From positions 62,001 to 126,000 of the forward strand of contig NZ_CP013070.1 of the NCBI RefSeq assembly GCF_000264945.2: DNA of 64,000 nt. The letters are read 5' to 3'. Positions within the stretch are counted from its first letter, which is position 1. Each line of letters opens with the position of its first letter. Of the stretch, positions 16,903 through 25,423 are shown piece after piece. The DNA comes from Sphingobium indicum B90A (GTDB lineage Bacteria > Pseudomonadota > Alphaproteobacteria > Sphingomonadales > Sphingomonadaceae). A program made the position numbers and the translations under genes. A model generated the notes under the pieces. It was given only the letters and a program-made list of their open reading frames with translations, did no database searches and had not been told where the DNA came from.

Positions 16903-17336
16903 GAATCGGAACGGTCTTGTTGGTCGCGGCGGCGGCGATGGCGGTGGCCGCCGCCCCGCCGGACATGGGCCAGCCGCTCAGCATGGACGTGCAGGGCCTG
17001 CGCTCGGCCAGAGGCAATTTCCTGATCTGCGTCACGCGGCAGGCGGCCCATTTCCCCGATTGCAGCAAAGATCCGGAGGGACGGCATTTCACCCTGCCCG
17101 TAACCTCCGGCGCCGTCGCGCTTGGCCGGATGGAGCCGGGCACCTATGCCATCGCGATCATCCACGACGAGAACGGCAACGGAAAACTGGACACGTTCGC
17201 AGGCATCCCGCGGGAGGGCGTGGGCTTTTCCCGCAACCCCGCGATCCGCTTCGGCGCGCCCAGCTTCCGCTCGGCGCAGTTCGCCGTGACGGGCGCGGCG
17301 GTGCGGCAGGACATAAAGGTCAAATATTTCCTCTGA
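16899..17336 (+). CDS. DUF2141-family exported protein
   Basis: Small exported protein of 145 residues with a signal peptide (GTVLLVAAAAMAVAAA). The core has the DUF2141 pattern: an early beta strand with GLRSARGNFLICV, then MEPGTYAIAIIHDENGNGKLDTF.GIPREGVGFSRN, a short beta-sandwich domain with a conserved HD.N.NGKLD loop resembling a calcium-binding turn. Start is GTG at 16899, overlapping the stop of the desaturase gene. Function is unknown; coupling to the desaturase suggests an envelope lipid role, which is inference. Confidence 0.82.
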   Translation: MRIGTVLLVAAAAMAVAAAPPDMGQPLSMDVQGLRSARGNFLICVTRQAAHFPDCSKDPEGRHFTLPVTSGAVALGRMEPGTYAIAIIHDENGNGKLDTFAGIPREGVGFSRNPAIRFGAPSFRSAQFAVTGAAVRQDIKVKYFL

Positions 17337-17350
17337 GAAACGACCATCAA

Positions 17351-17480
17351 AGCCCCTCCCCTTTAGGTTCAAACGAGGCACGTGACTCGTTGAAGGCTTG
17401 GGGTGGGGGCGCGCCAACCATCCGACTTGGCCTGTAAGGCACGCCCCCACCCCTCAATCCCCTCCCCTGAAGGGGAGGGG
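17351..17480. repeat. inverted palindrome pair, family 1 (GGGGTGGGGGC..GCCCCCACCCC)
   Basis: The left arm (17351-17412) starts CCCCTCCCC, contains an imperfect hairpin, and ends GGGGTGGGGGCGCG. The right arm (17439-17480) begins CACGCCCCCACCCC and ends in a palindrome with 10-base halves around GA (17459-17480). The arms face each other with about 25 bases between, as in the DUF559-containing unit at 1908-2325. This fills most of the 239-bp gap before the thioredoxin gene. Confidence 0.7.
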
Positions 17481-17575
17481 AAGATCAAGCGCCCACCCTC
17501 CCTTGTTCCAATGGGGTGACGCCCCACATAAGGCGCTGTATGAGGGCGGCTTGAAAACCGCGTTTGCAGCAGGAG

Positions 17576-18496
17576 ATGAGTGAAGTGGCGACCCTTGGAC
17601 TGAGCGAGGCCGACAAGGCATCGGTGGAGGCTTTCCGCCGCGATGTGGTGGAGCCGTCGCGCAACCAGTTGGTGATCGTCGATTTCTGGGCCGAATGGTG
17701 CGGCCCCTGCAAGCAGCTTGCGCCCGTGATCGAGAAGGTGTGCGCCGACTATGCGGCCAAGGGCGTCAAGCTGGTCAAGATCAACGTCGATGAGGACAAG
17801 TTCATCGCCGCCCAGTTCCGCGTCCAGTCGATCCCCACCGTCTATGCCGTGTTCCAGGGCCAGCCTGTCGCCGACCTCAGCCAGGCGCGGACCGAGGGGC
17901 AGTTCAAGCAATATCTCGACCAGTTGCTGAGCCAGTTGCCGATCGAATCGGAGGAGAAGGCGCAGCTTGAGGAAATCGCGCCGCTGATCGCCATGGGCGA
18001 GGAGATGCTGGCGGGCGGAGAGCCGGAACGGGCGCTTTCCGTGTTCCAGCAGATCGCGCAGATGGTGCCGGACAATGCCGACGTCGCTTCGGGCGAGGCG
18101 CGGGCGCTGGTGGCGCTGGGGCGGCTGGACGAGGCGGAGGCGGCGCTGGCGGCCCTGCCCGCCGACGTGGCGAAGGATCAGGCGGTGGAGCGCGCCCGCG
18201 CCGCCATCGCGCTCGCCCGCGACGCGAAGCCGGTGGCCGACCTGTCGGGCATCGAAGCGAAAGTGGCTGCCGACGCGGACGATCATGAAGCCCGCTTCGA
18301 ACTGGCGAACGGCCTGATGGCCAATGGCGACCGCGACGGCGCGGCCGAACAACTGCTGGAGATCGTGCGGCGCGACCGGGCGTGGAACGACGGCGCGGCG
18401 CGGGCGCAGCTCCTCAAGCTGTTCGAGGCGACGGGGCTGGAAGACCCCTGGGTCGCGGCCCAGCGGCGTAGGCTTTCGCAGATTCTCTTTTCCTGA
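17576..18496 (+). CDS. cnoX: CnoX/YbbN-like thioredoxin-TPR protein
   Basis: A 306-residue cytoplasmic protein: residues ~10-115 are a thioredoxin domain with the active site WCGPC (near residue 43) and the cis-Pro SIPTVY; residues ~120-300 are helical TPR repeats (GEPERALSVFQQIAQMVP, LGRLDEAEAALAALP, ANGDRDGAAEQLLEIV). This matches the CnoX/YbbN chaperone-oxidoreductase, which protects proteins from oxidative aggregation and hands them to GroEL or DnaK. E. coli CnoX has SxxC; here both cysteines are present. ATG at 17576 is preferred; TTG at 17564 is an alternative. Confidence 0.88.
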   Translation: MSEVATLGLSEADKASVEAFRRDVVEPSRNQLVIVDFWAEWCGPCKQLAPVIEKVCADYAAKGVKLVKINVDEDKFIAAQFRVQSIPTVYAVFQGQPVADLSQARTEGQFKQYLDQLLSQLPIESEEKAQLEEIAPLIAMGEEMLAGGEPERALSVFQQIAQMVPDNADVASGEARALVALGRLDEAEAALAALPADVAKDQAVERARAAIALARDAKPVADLSGIEAKVAADADDHEARFELANGLMANGDRDGAAEQLLEIVRRDRAWNDGAARAQLLKLFEATGLEDPWVAAQRRRLSQILFS

Positions 18497-18509
18497 CCGG
18501 CGCTGCGGC

Positions 18510-19118
18510 ATGGCGCGCGTCTCGATCTTTCCCCTGCCGGGCGCGCTGCTGCTGCCGGGCATGGAATTGCCGCTCCATATCTTCGAGCCGCGCTATCAGG
18601 CGATGATCCATGACGCCATGGCGCGGGACAGGCGCATCGGCATGATCCAGCCGAGGGAAGAAGGGGTGAAGCCCGCGCTGTTCGACATGGGATGCCTGGG
18701 CCACATCACCCATATCGAGGCGCTGGACGGCGGCCGCTACAATATCCTGCTGAAGGGGATTGCGCGCTTTCGGGTGGTGCGGGAACTGGCGGTGCCGACC
18801 GCCTTCCGCCAGATCGAGGCGGATGTGGAGCCGGTTGCGCAGGAGGATGAAATCCTCTCCGCCGTGGAACGGGCGGCGCTGGAGCAGGAATCGCGGCGCT
18901 TTGCCGATGCGCTGGGCTATGTGGTCGACTGGACGGCGGTGTCGCGGCTGGACGACATGGCGCTGGTGAACGGGATCGCCCAGATCGTGCCCTTCGATCC
19001 GGCGGCCAAGCAGACCCTGCTGGAGGCGGATACGCTGGGCGAAAGGGCCGACCGGATCATCCAGTTGATGCAGATCGTCGGGCGGATCGAACGCGACGGC
19101 GGCGCGACCATGCAATGA
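18510..19118 (+). CDS. LON-substrate-binding-domain protein (lone N-terminal Lon domain)
   Basis: A 202-residue protein consisting of only the Lon N-terminal (PUA-like) domain: starts VSIFPLPGALLLPGMELPLHIFEPRYQAM, continues MIQPR and LGCLGHI-like (FDMGCLGHITHIEALDGGRYNILLKGIARFRV), and ends in a helical section. There is no AAA+ or protease part. Such proteins may bind unfolded substrates; the role is not established. It follows the CnoX gene after 13 bp and overlaps the next small gene by 4 bp, so the three form an operon with a protein-quality theme. Confidence 0.88.
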   Translation: MARVSIFPLPGALLLPGMELPLHIFEPRYQAMIHDAMARDRRIGMIQPREEGVKPALFDMGCLGHITHIEALDGGRYNILLKGIARFRVVRELAVPTAFRQIEADVEPVAQEDEILSAVERAALEQESRRFADALGYVVDWTAVSRLDDMALVNGIAQIVPFDPAAKQTLLEADTLGERADRIIQLMQIVGRIERDGGATMQ

Positions 19119-19294
19119 ACGCCACGCTCGACCCGGCGCTGCTCGCGAAGCTGGTCTGCCCGGTGACGCGCATGCCGCTGCGCTGGGATGCGGAGCGGAG
19201 CGAATTGCTGTCCGATGCGGCGGGGCTTGCCTTTCCGGTGCGGGATGGCGTCCCCGTGCTGGTGGTGCGGGAGGCGCGGCCCATGCCGGAGTGA
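19115..19294 (+). CDS. Trm112/UPF0434-like small protein
   Basis: A 59-residue protein starting ATG at 19115, overlapping the previous stop (ATGA). It reads LDPALLAKLVCPVTRMPLRWD, then ELLSDAAGLAFPVRDGVPVLVV, the pattern of Trm112/YcaR proteins that serve as partners of methyltransferases. The usual zinc-binding CxxC is reduced to one Cys (CPVTR), as in several Gram-negative members. Partner unknown; the operon with CnoX and the Lon-domain protein is the only context. Confidence 0.85.
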   Translation: MNATLDPALLAKLVCPVTRMPLRWDAERSELLSDAAGLAFPVRDGVPVLVVREARPMPE

Positions 19295-19342
19295 CGCGGC
19301 GCTACCGGCCTATTTCCGTCTCCAGCGATCCCAAGCGCCGGT

Positions 19343-20044
19343 TCACGCCGCTCCGTCGGTATCCAGCGCATAGCCGGCCGAGCGCACCGTGCGGATGATG
19401 TCGCGATGGCGGCCGTCCGCGTTGATCGCCTTGCGCAGGCGGCGGATATGCACGTCCACCGTGCGCAGTTCGATGTCGCTGTCCTGCCCCCATACGCTGT
19501 CCAGCAGCCGCTCGCGGGAGAAGACCCAGCCGGGATGCTCCAGGAAATGCTTGAGCAGGCGGAATTCCGTGGGGCCGAGCGGGATCACCTGGCCGCCGCG
19601 ACGGACCTTGTGCCCCACCGTGTCCATCTCCACATCCGCGAAGGTCAGCGTCTCGCCCGCCAGCGCGGGGCGCACGCGCCGCAGCACCGCGCCGACGCGC
19701 GCCACCAGTTCGCGGGGCGAGAAGGGCTTGGTCACATAATCGTCCGCGCCCGTTTCCAGCCCGCGCACGCGATCCTCCTCCTCGCCCCTCGCGGTCAGCA
19801 TGATGATCGGCACGTTGGCCGTGCCGTTCATGCGGCGCAGGCGGCGGCAGACCTCTATGCCCGACAGGCTTTCCACCATCCAGTCGAGCAGCACGATGTC
19901 GGGCACATTCTCCTGCGCCAGAAGCAGCGCTTCCTCGCCGTCCACCGTATGGACGACCTCGAAATCCTCGCGCTTGAAGTGCCAGATGAGCAGTTCGGCC
20001 AACGCCGCGTCATCCTCCACCAGCAGCATCCTGGCCCGCGCCAT
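19343..20044 (-). CDS. phoB: phosphate regulon response regulator PhoB
   Basis: DNA-binding response regulator of 233 residues that activates phosphate-starvation genes when phosphorylated by PhoR. The receiver domain (1-~120) has acidic EDD, the phospho-acceptor in IVLLDWMV, the LTARGEEED switch and the lysine in YVTKPFSP. The winged-helix output domain (~130-230) contains LGPTEFRLLKHFLEHPGWVFSRERLLDSVWG and VDVHIRRLRKAI. It is the last gene of the phoR-pst-phoU-phoB run and starts 3 bp after phoU. The Pho box at 25352-25384 is its probable own target. Confidence 0.96.
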   Translation of the reverse strand: MARARMLLVEDDAALAELLIWHFKREDFEVVHTVDGEEALLLAQENVPDIVLLDWMVESLSGIEVCRRLRRMNGTANVPIIMLTARGEEEDRVRGLETGADDYVTKPFSPRELVARVGAVLRRVRPALAGETLTFADVEMDTVGHKVRRGGQVIPLGPTEFRLLKHFLEHPGWVFSRERLLDSVWGQDSDIELRTVDVHIRRLRKAINADGRHRDIIRTVRSAGYALDTDGAA

Positions 20045-20046
20045 GT

Positions 20047-20742
20047 TCAGCCCTCCGCCGCCGCCGCGCCGCCGCGTTCGCGGTCGGGCAGGGTCTGGCC
20101 GGTCGCGGCATAATAGACCATCTCCGCCACATTGGTGGCATGGTCGCCGATCCGCTCGATATTCTTGGCGATGAACAGCAGATGGGCGCATTCGCTGATC
20201 GTCTTGGGATTTTCGACCATGAAGGTGACCAGCGTGCGGAAGACGCTGTTGTAGAAATCGTCCACCACCGTGTCGCGCTCGACCACGGCGATGGCCAGTT
20301 CCGCGTCCCGCGCCGCGAAGGCGTTGAGGGCATCCTGCACCATCTCCGCCGCGACCTGCCCCATGGAGGGAAGAAGCGCGATGGGTTCCTGCGTCCGCTG
20401 GTTGGCGGCGATCAGGGGCACGCGCTTGGCGATGTTCTTGGCATAGTCGCCGATCCGCTCGACCACGCCGACGATCTTCAATGCCGCGATCACGTCGCGC
20501 AGGTCGTTGGCCATCGGGGCGCGAAGCGCGATGATCTCGATGGCGAGCTTCTCCACCTCCGCCTCTATGGCGTCGATGCGCTTGTCGTCGGCGACGACCT
20601 CCGCCGCCAGCGCCTCGTCATGGCGTTGCAGCGCCAGCATCGCCTTTTCGATGGCCGATTCGGCGCGGCCGCCCATTTCGGCGATCAGGCCGCGCAGCTT
20701 GTCCATCTCCTGATCGAACGCCTTGATCGTATGTTCTGCCAT
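20047..20742 (-). CDS. phoU: phosphate signalling protein PhoU
   Basis: A 231-residue all-helical peripheral membrane protein that connects the Pst transporter with PhoR and represses the regulon when phosphate is plentiful. Two PhoU repeats are visible: FDQEMDKLRGLIAEMGGRAESAIEKAM near the N-terminus and IGDYAKNIAKR plus IGDHATNVAEMVYYAATG near residues ~90 and ~195, carrying the metal-binding (D/E)xxxD pattern. It lies between pstB and phoB with short gaps. Confidence 0.96.
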   Translation of the reverse strand: MAEHTIKAFDQEMDKLRGLIAEMGGRAESAIEKAMLALQRHDEALAAEVVADDKRIDAIEAEVEKLAIEIIALRAPMANDLRDVIAALKIVGVVERIGDYAKNIAKRVPLIAANQRTQEPIALLPSMGQVAAEMVQDALNAFAARDAELAIAVVERDTVVDDFYNSVFRTLVTFMVENPKTISECAHLLFIAKNIERIGDHATNVAEMVYYAATGQTLPDRERGGAAAAEG

Positions 20743-20760
20743 GTCCGTTCTCCCCCGGTC

Positions 20761-21561
20761 TCAGCCGTAGCGTCCGGTGATGTAATCCTTCGTCCGTTCC
20801 TGCTTCGGATTGGTGAATATGTCCGACGTCACGCCATATTCGACCAGTTCGCCCAGGTGGAAGAAGGCGGTCCGCTGCGACACGCGGGCCGCCTGCTGCA
20901 TATTGTGCGTCACGATCACGATGGCGTAGCGGCCGCGCAGTTCGTGGATCAGTTCCTCGATCTTCGCCGTCGCGATGGGGTCCAGCGCGGAGCATGGCTC
21001 GTCCATCAGGATCACTTCCGGTTCGACGGCGATGGCGCGGCCGATGCACAGGCGCTGCTGCTGGCCGCCCGACAATGCGGTGCCGCTGTCGTGCAGGCGG
21101 TCCTTCACCTCGTCCCAAAGCCCCGCCCGGCGCAGCGATTTCTCGACGATCACGTCCAGGTCCGCCTTCGCATGGGCAAGGCCATGGATGCGCGGGCCAT
21201 AGGCGATGTTCTCGTAGATCGACTTGGGGAAGGGGTTGGGCTTCTGGAACACCATGCCGACGCGGGCGCGCAGTTGCACCACGTCCATGCTGGGGGCGTA
21301 GATGTCCTCCCCGTCCAGCGTGATCGCGCCTTCGACACGCGCGCTGGCCACGGTGTCGTTCATGCGATTGAGCGTCCGCAGGAAGGTCGACTTGCCGCAG
21401 CCCGACGGGCCGATGAAGGCGGTGACATTGTCCATGTCGACATCGATCGACACGCCCTTGATGGCCTGCTTGTCGCCATAGAAGACCTTGACGTCGCGGG
21501 CCGTCATCTTGGGCTCTGCGGCAGGGGCCAGCGTCTGTTGTTCATGCATCATGGCTGTCAT
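20761..21561 (-). CDS. pstB: phosphate ABC transporter ATPase PstB
   Basis: A 266-residue ATPase that powers high-affinity phosphate import. Walker [10 protein letters not shown] is at about 52-60, the PstB-specific [14 protein letters not shown] follows, then [20 protein letters not shown], signature [16 protein letters not shown], Walker [18 protein letters not shown] and the switch [21 protein letters not shown]. Start: ATG at 21561 (MTAMMHEQQ); two internal ATGs follow within 12 bases. It begins 6 bases after the end of pstA, in the pstSCAB order. Confidence 0.97.
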   Translation of the reverse strand: MTAMMHEQQTLAPAAEPKMTARDVKVFYGDKQAIKGVSIDVDMDNVTAFIGPSGCGKSTFLRTLNRMNDTVASARVEGAITLDGEDIYAPSMDVVQLRARVGMVFQKPNPFPKSIYENIAYGPRIHGLAHAKADLDVIVEKSLRRAGLWDEVKDRLHDSGTALSGGQQQRLCIGRAIAVEPEVILMDEPCSALDPIATAKIEELIHELRGRYAIVIVTHNMQQAARVSQRTAFFHLGELVEYGVTSDIFTNPKQERTKDYITGRYG

Positions 21562-21566
21562 CGCGG

Positions 21567-22811
21567 TCACCACCGCCTTTCGAACTTGTTGCGCAGGTAG
21601 ATGGCGAGGCCGTTCATCGCGAGCAGGAAGACCAGCAGGACGATGATGGCGGCGGAGGTCTTTTCGACGAAGCCCTTGGAGACTTCGTCGGACCAGAGGA
21701 AGATCTGCACCGGCAACACGGTCGCCGGATCGGTGATCCCGCCGGGCGGCGTGGCGATGAAGGCGCGCATGCCGATCATCAGCAGCGGCGCGGTCTCCCC
21801 CAAGGCGCGGGCCATGCCGATGATGGTGCCGGTGAGGATGCCGGGCAGGGCCAGCGGCAGCACATGGTGGAACACCACCTGCACCGGGCTGGCCCCGATG
21901 CCGAGCGCCGCGTCGCGGATGCTGGGCGGCACGGACTTGATGGCGTTGCGGCCCGCGATGACGATGACCGGCATGGTCATCAGCGCCAGCGTCATGCCGC
22001 CGACCAGCGCGGCCGATCGCGGCAGGTGCAGGAAGTTGAGGAAGATCGACAGGCCCAGCAGGCCGAAGATGATGGACGGGACGGCGGCGAGGTTGTTGAT
22101 CGACACTTCGATGATGTCGGTCATCCAGTTCTTGCGCGCATATTCCTCCAGATAGACGGCAGTCGCGACCCCGATGGGAAAGCTGAGCGCCAGCGTCACC
22201 AGCATGGTCAGCAGCGACCCCTTGAACGCGCCCCAGATGCCGACCTGGGTCGGATCGGTGCCGTCGCTGGCGGTCAGGAAGCCCCAGTTGATGCCGGTCG
22301 TCAGCAGGCCCGCCTTGTCCAGCCGTGCCACCGCCGCTTCCGCTTCGGGCGACCCGTCGCCCTTGGCGGCCAGGTCGATTGCAGTGGCGGCGGGCAGCCT
22401 GATCGTCACCGTCTGCGCCAGGATCTTCGGATCGGCCTTGATCGCGTCGCGCAGCGCGGTCCAGGCGGTGGGCGCCACCCATTGTTCGGCATCGGCGCCC
22501 AGCGCCTTCTTCACGACCTCGCCCGTCACCATCGGCAGGTTGGCGTTGGCGAGCGCCTGGTCGGTGATGGCGTTGGGGTCGAGCAGCAGCGGGGAGGCGG
22601 GGAAGTCCACCTTCACCGCGATCTCCGTCCCGGTGAAGCCGCGCAGGCCATTGCCGACCATGGTGAACAGCAGGAAGGCGAGGAAAGCGGCGGACAGCAG
22701 CACGGCGAACAGCCCTGCGGCTCTGAACCGGCGCTCGGCGGCGTAGCGCCGGGCGATCCGCCTGCGCATCGCGTCCGACTTCCAGTCGGTGGGGAGGCGT
22801 TCGGCGGTCAT
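21567..22811 (-). CDS. pstA: phosphate ABC transporter permease PstA (long alphaproteobacterial form)
   Basis: Inner-membrane permease subunit of 414 residues. After a basic N-terminus and first helix ([23 protein letters not shown]) there is a ~130-residue non-membrane insertion ([19 protein letters not shown]...) found in alphaproteobacterial PstA. The C-terminal half is the BPD permease domain: [42 protein letters not shown], and the EAA loop [31 protein letters not shown] at 22811 shares a base with the stop of pstC (TAATG). Confidence 0.95.
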   Translation of the reverse strand: MTAERLPTDWKSDAMRRRIARRYAAERRFRAAGLFAVLLSAAFLAFLLFTMVGNGLRGFTGTEIAVKVDFPASPLLLDPNAITDQALANANLPMVTGEVVKKALGADAEQWVAPTAWTALRDAIKADPKILAQTVTIRLPAATAIDLAAKGDGSPEAEAAVARLDKAGLLTTGINWGFLTASDGTDPTQVGIWGAFKGSLLTMLVTLALSFPIGVATAVYLEEYARKNWMTDIIEVSINNLAAVPSIIFGLLGLSIFLNFLHLPRSAALVGGMTLALMTMPVIVIAGRNAIKSVPPSIRDAALGIGASPVQVVFHHVLPLALPGILTGTIIGMARALGETAPLLMIGMRAFIATPPGGITDPATVLPVQIFLWSDEVSKGFVEKTSAAIIVLLVFLLAMNGLAIYLRNKFERRW

Positions 22812-24205
22812 TATTCGTAAGCCTCGCGATATTTCTTCACGACCCGCAGGGCCACGATGTTGAGCAGCAGCGTGACGATGAACAGCACCAGCCCCAGGGC
22901 GAAGGCGGCGAGCGTCTTGGCGCTGTCGAATTCCTGGTCGCCGGTCAGAAGCTGGACGATCTGCGTCGTCACCGTCGTCACGCTGGCGAAGGGGTTGAGC
23001 GTCAGGTTGGCGGCCAGGCCCGCCGCCATCACCACGATCATCGTCTCGCCGATGGCGCGGCTGACGGCCAGCAGCACGCCGCCGACCACGCCGGGCAGCG
23101 CGGCGGGGATCAGCACGCGGCGGATCGTCTCGCTGGTGGTGGCGCCCATGGCGAGGCTGCCGTCGCGCATCGACTGCGGCACGGCGGCGATGCTGTCGTC
23201 CGCCATGGAGGAGACGAAGGGAATGATCATCACGCCCATCACCAGCCCCGCCGCCAGCGCGCTTTCCGAAGAGGCGCCGTGGATGCCGATCGTCACGGCA
23301 AAGTCGCGCAGCGCCGGGGCGATGGTGAGCGCCGCGAAATAGCCGTAGACCACGGTCGGGACGCCCGCCAGCATCTCCAGCGTCGGCTTCATCCACCTGC
23401 GCACGGTCGGGCTGGCATATTGGGTGAGGTAGATGGCGCTCATCAGGCCGAGCGGGATGGCGACGGCCATGGCGATGATCGCGCCGATGAAGATGGTCCC
23501 CCAGAACAGGGGCACCGCGCCGAAGGCGTCGTCATTGCCATAGCCGAGCGCGGCCGATTGCGGGCTCCATTTGGCGCCGAACAGGAAATCGAGGGGGCTG
23601 ACCATGGAGAAGAAGCGGAAGCTCTCCCACAGCAGGGATGCGACGATGCCCAGCGTCGTAACGATGGCGAGCAGTGAAGCGATCAGCAGGGTCGCCATCA
23701 CCAGCCGCTCGACCCGCGTGCGCGCCCGGAAATCGGGGCGGACGCGGGTGAAGGCATAGGCCCCCCCGGCAAAGGCCAGCATGATCGCCAGCGCCGTGCC
23801 CGCCAACCCATATTTGCCGATGGCGTCCCTATATGGTTCGACCAGGCCCTGCGACAGCGGGTTGAACGCCCCCGCCTGCATCCCCGTGGCGATGGCCCGC
23901 GCCTCGCCCAATATGGCGGAGCGCGAGAAATCGTCGGCGGGCAGGGCCTGCGCCGCCGGGCTGCCTAGCACGTCCTGCGTGACCAGGCCCGGCGCGACAT
24001 TCGCCCAGACCGCCAGGAAGATGCCGGCGGGCACCAGCGTCCAGAGCGCGACATACCAGCCATGATAGCCCGGCAGGCTATGCACGGCGTCGCGGCGGCC
24101 GGAGGCCCGCGCCGCGCCTTGCAGCCGCAGCGCGCGGGCGCGGGCGCTGACCCAGGCTATGGCGCCCAGGCCAGCCAGCAGCAGGAAGGTGGCGGAACCT
24201 GTCAT
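22811..24205 (-). CDS. pstC: phosphate ABC transporter permease PstC (long form)
   Basis: Inner-membrane permease of 464 residues, longer than the ~320 of enterobacterial PstC because of an N-terminal membrane region with helices at ~1-20, ~53-70 and ~128-150 ([18 protein letters not shown]). The C-terminal 300 residues form the BPD domain: [44 protein letters not shown], and the EAA loop [40 protein letters not shown]. It is followed directly by pstA and preceded by pstS, 10 bp away. Confidence 0.95.
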   Translation of the reverse strand: MTGSATFLLLAGLGAIAWVSARARALRLQGAARASGRRDAVHSLPGYHGWYVALWTLVPAGIFLAVWANVAPGLVTQDVLGSPAAQALPADDFSRSAILGEARAIATGMQAGAFNPLSQGLVEPYRDAIGKYGLAGTALAIMLAFAGGAYAFTRVRPDFRARTRVERLVMATLLIASLLAIVTTLGIVASLLWESFRFFSMVSPLDFLFGAKWSPQSAALGYGNDDAFGAVPLFWGTIFIGAIIAMAVAIPLGLMSAIYLTQYASPTVRRWMKPTLEMLAGVPTVVYGYFAALTIAPALRDFAVTIGIHGASSESALAAGLVMGVMIIPFVSSMADDSIAAVPQSMRDGSLAMGATTSETIRRVLIPAALPGVVGGVLLAVSRAIGETMIVVMAAGLAANLTLNPFASVTTVTTQIVQLLTGDQEFDSAKTLAAFALGLVLFIVTLLLNIVALRVVKKYREAYE

Positions 24206-24215
24206 CTCGCCTGTC

Positions 24216-25268
24216 TTACTTGAGCTGCGAACCGTCGAGGACCGCCAGCGACTTGACGGTTGCCGCGCTCGCCTTGCGCACGTCCTCCGGCGCGGCGACC
24301 ATGCCGCGCCTGGTCAGCGCGCCGTTGGGATCCCAGTTCGCCGCGAAAGTGTCGAGATAGGCCTGAAGCCCCGGAATGGCCTGCATATGCGCCTTCTTGA
24401 CGTAGATGTAGAGCGGGCGCGCGCCGGGATATTGGCTGGTGGACACGGTTTCATAGGTCGCCTCGACGCCGTTGATGGAAACGTCCTTCAGCCTGTCCTT
24501 GTTCTCCTCCAGGAAGCTGTAGCCGAACACGCCGAGCGCGTTGGGATTGGCGCCCAGCTTCTGGACGATCAGATTGTCGTTCTCGCCGGAGTCCACATAT
24601 TTGCCGTCCTCGCGGATGCGGGTGCAGGTGGCCTTGAACTCGTCCTCGCTCTTTTCCTTGAGCGCCTTCATCGCCGGGTCGCTCTCGCAGCCCTTGGTCA
24701 GGATCAGTTCGGCCAGCGAATCGCGGGTGCCGCTGGTGGACGGCGGGCCGAAGACGGAAATCGGCGTGGCGGGCAGGCTGGGGTCGACATCCTTCCAGCT
24801 TTGCGTCTTGTTCGGACCCTTGCCATAGGGATTGGCGGCCAGCGCCTCATAGACGATCCTGGGGGTCAGCTTGAGGCCGGGACCGTTCTTCGATTCCGCG
24901 AAGGCCAGGCCGTCCACGCCGATCTGGATTTCGACGATGTCCGTGACGCCGTTCTTCCGGCAATCCTCGAATTCCGACTTCTTCATGCGGCGCGAGGCGT
25001 TGGCGATGTCGGGGTGCTGCGCCCCCACGCCCTGGCAAAACAGCTTCATGCCCCCGCCGGTGCCGGTCGATTCGACGATGGGCGACTTCATGCCGGGATT
25101 GCCCTGAACGAACATCTCGGCAATCGCGGTGGCGAAGGGGTAGACGGTGGAGGAGCCGACGGCGCGGATCTGGTCGCGGGTGGCGCCGGCCCCGCCGCCG
25201 GACTGCTGGCCGCAGCCGGCAAGAGTGAGTGCGGCGGCGGTCGCGGTCATCAGGGCAAAATGCTTCAC
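24216..25268 (-). CDS. pstS: phosphate-binding periplasmic protein PstS
   Basis: High-affinity phosphate-binding protein, 350 residues. The N-terminus MKHFALMTATAAALTLAGCGQQ carries a lipobox (LAGC), so it is probably a lipoprotein. Phosphate-contacting loops are visible: VGSSTVYPFATAIAE (about 37-51), ESTGTGGGMKLFC (about 67-79) and PPSTSGTRDSLAE (about 155-170). A Pho box lies about 85 bp upstream. It is the first gene of pstSCAB-phoU-phoB. Confidence 0.97.
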   Translation of the reverse strand: MKHFALMTATAAALTLAGCGQQSGGGAGATRDQIRAVGSSTVYPFATAIAEMFVQGNPGMKSPIVESTGTGGGMKLFCQGVGAQHPDIANASRRMKKSEFEDCRKNGVTDIVEIQIGVDGLAFAESKNGPGLKLTPRIVYEALAANPYGKGPNKTQSWKDVDPSLPATPISVFGPPSTSGTRDSLAELILTKGCESDPAMKALKEKSEDEFKATCTRIREDGKYVDSGENDNLIVQKLGANPNALGVFGYSFLEENKDRLKDVSINGVEATYETVSTSQYPGARPLYIYVKKAHMQAIPGLQAYLDTFAANWDPNGALTRRGMVAAPEDVRKASAATVKSLAVLDGSQLK

Positions 25269-25351
25269 CGGAAAATCTCCTTCGTCAAAAGGCCGCGATT
25301 CGCTTTTCGCCGCCCCCCTCTGGGCACGCGCCGTAGCCGCGGTACGTCGCG

Positions 25352-25384
25352 CCTTTGTGACAATGGGATTGCACTTTTATGACA
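25352..25384 (-). promoter_or_regulatory. Pho box (three 11-base units) upstream of pstS
   Basis: Read on the minus strand, three consecutive 11-mers line up: TGTCATAAAAG, TGCAATCCCAT, TGTCACAAAGG. A 7-base half resembling TGTCATA repeated every 11 bases is the PhoB-binding pattern. It sits between phoR and pstS, pointing toward pstS and the rest of the operon. phoR lies upstream of the box, so it may have its own promoter. Confidence 0.8.
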
Positions 25385-25423
25385 TTGACGGCGGAAGGCC
25401 GCGCTGTCGCCGTCTTTTTTCGT

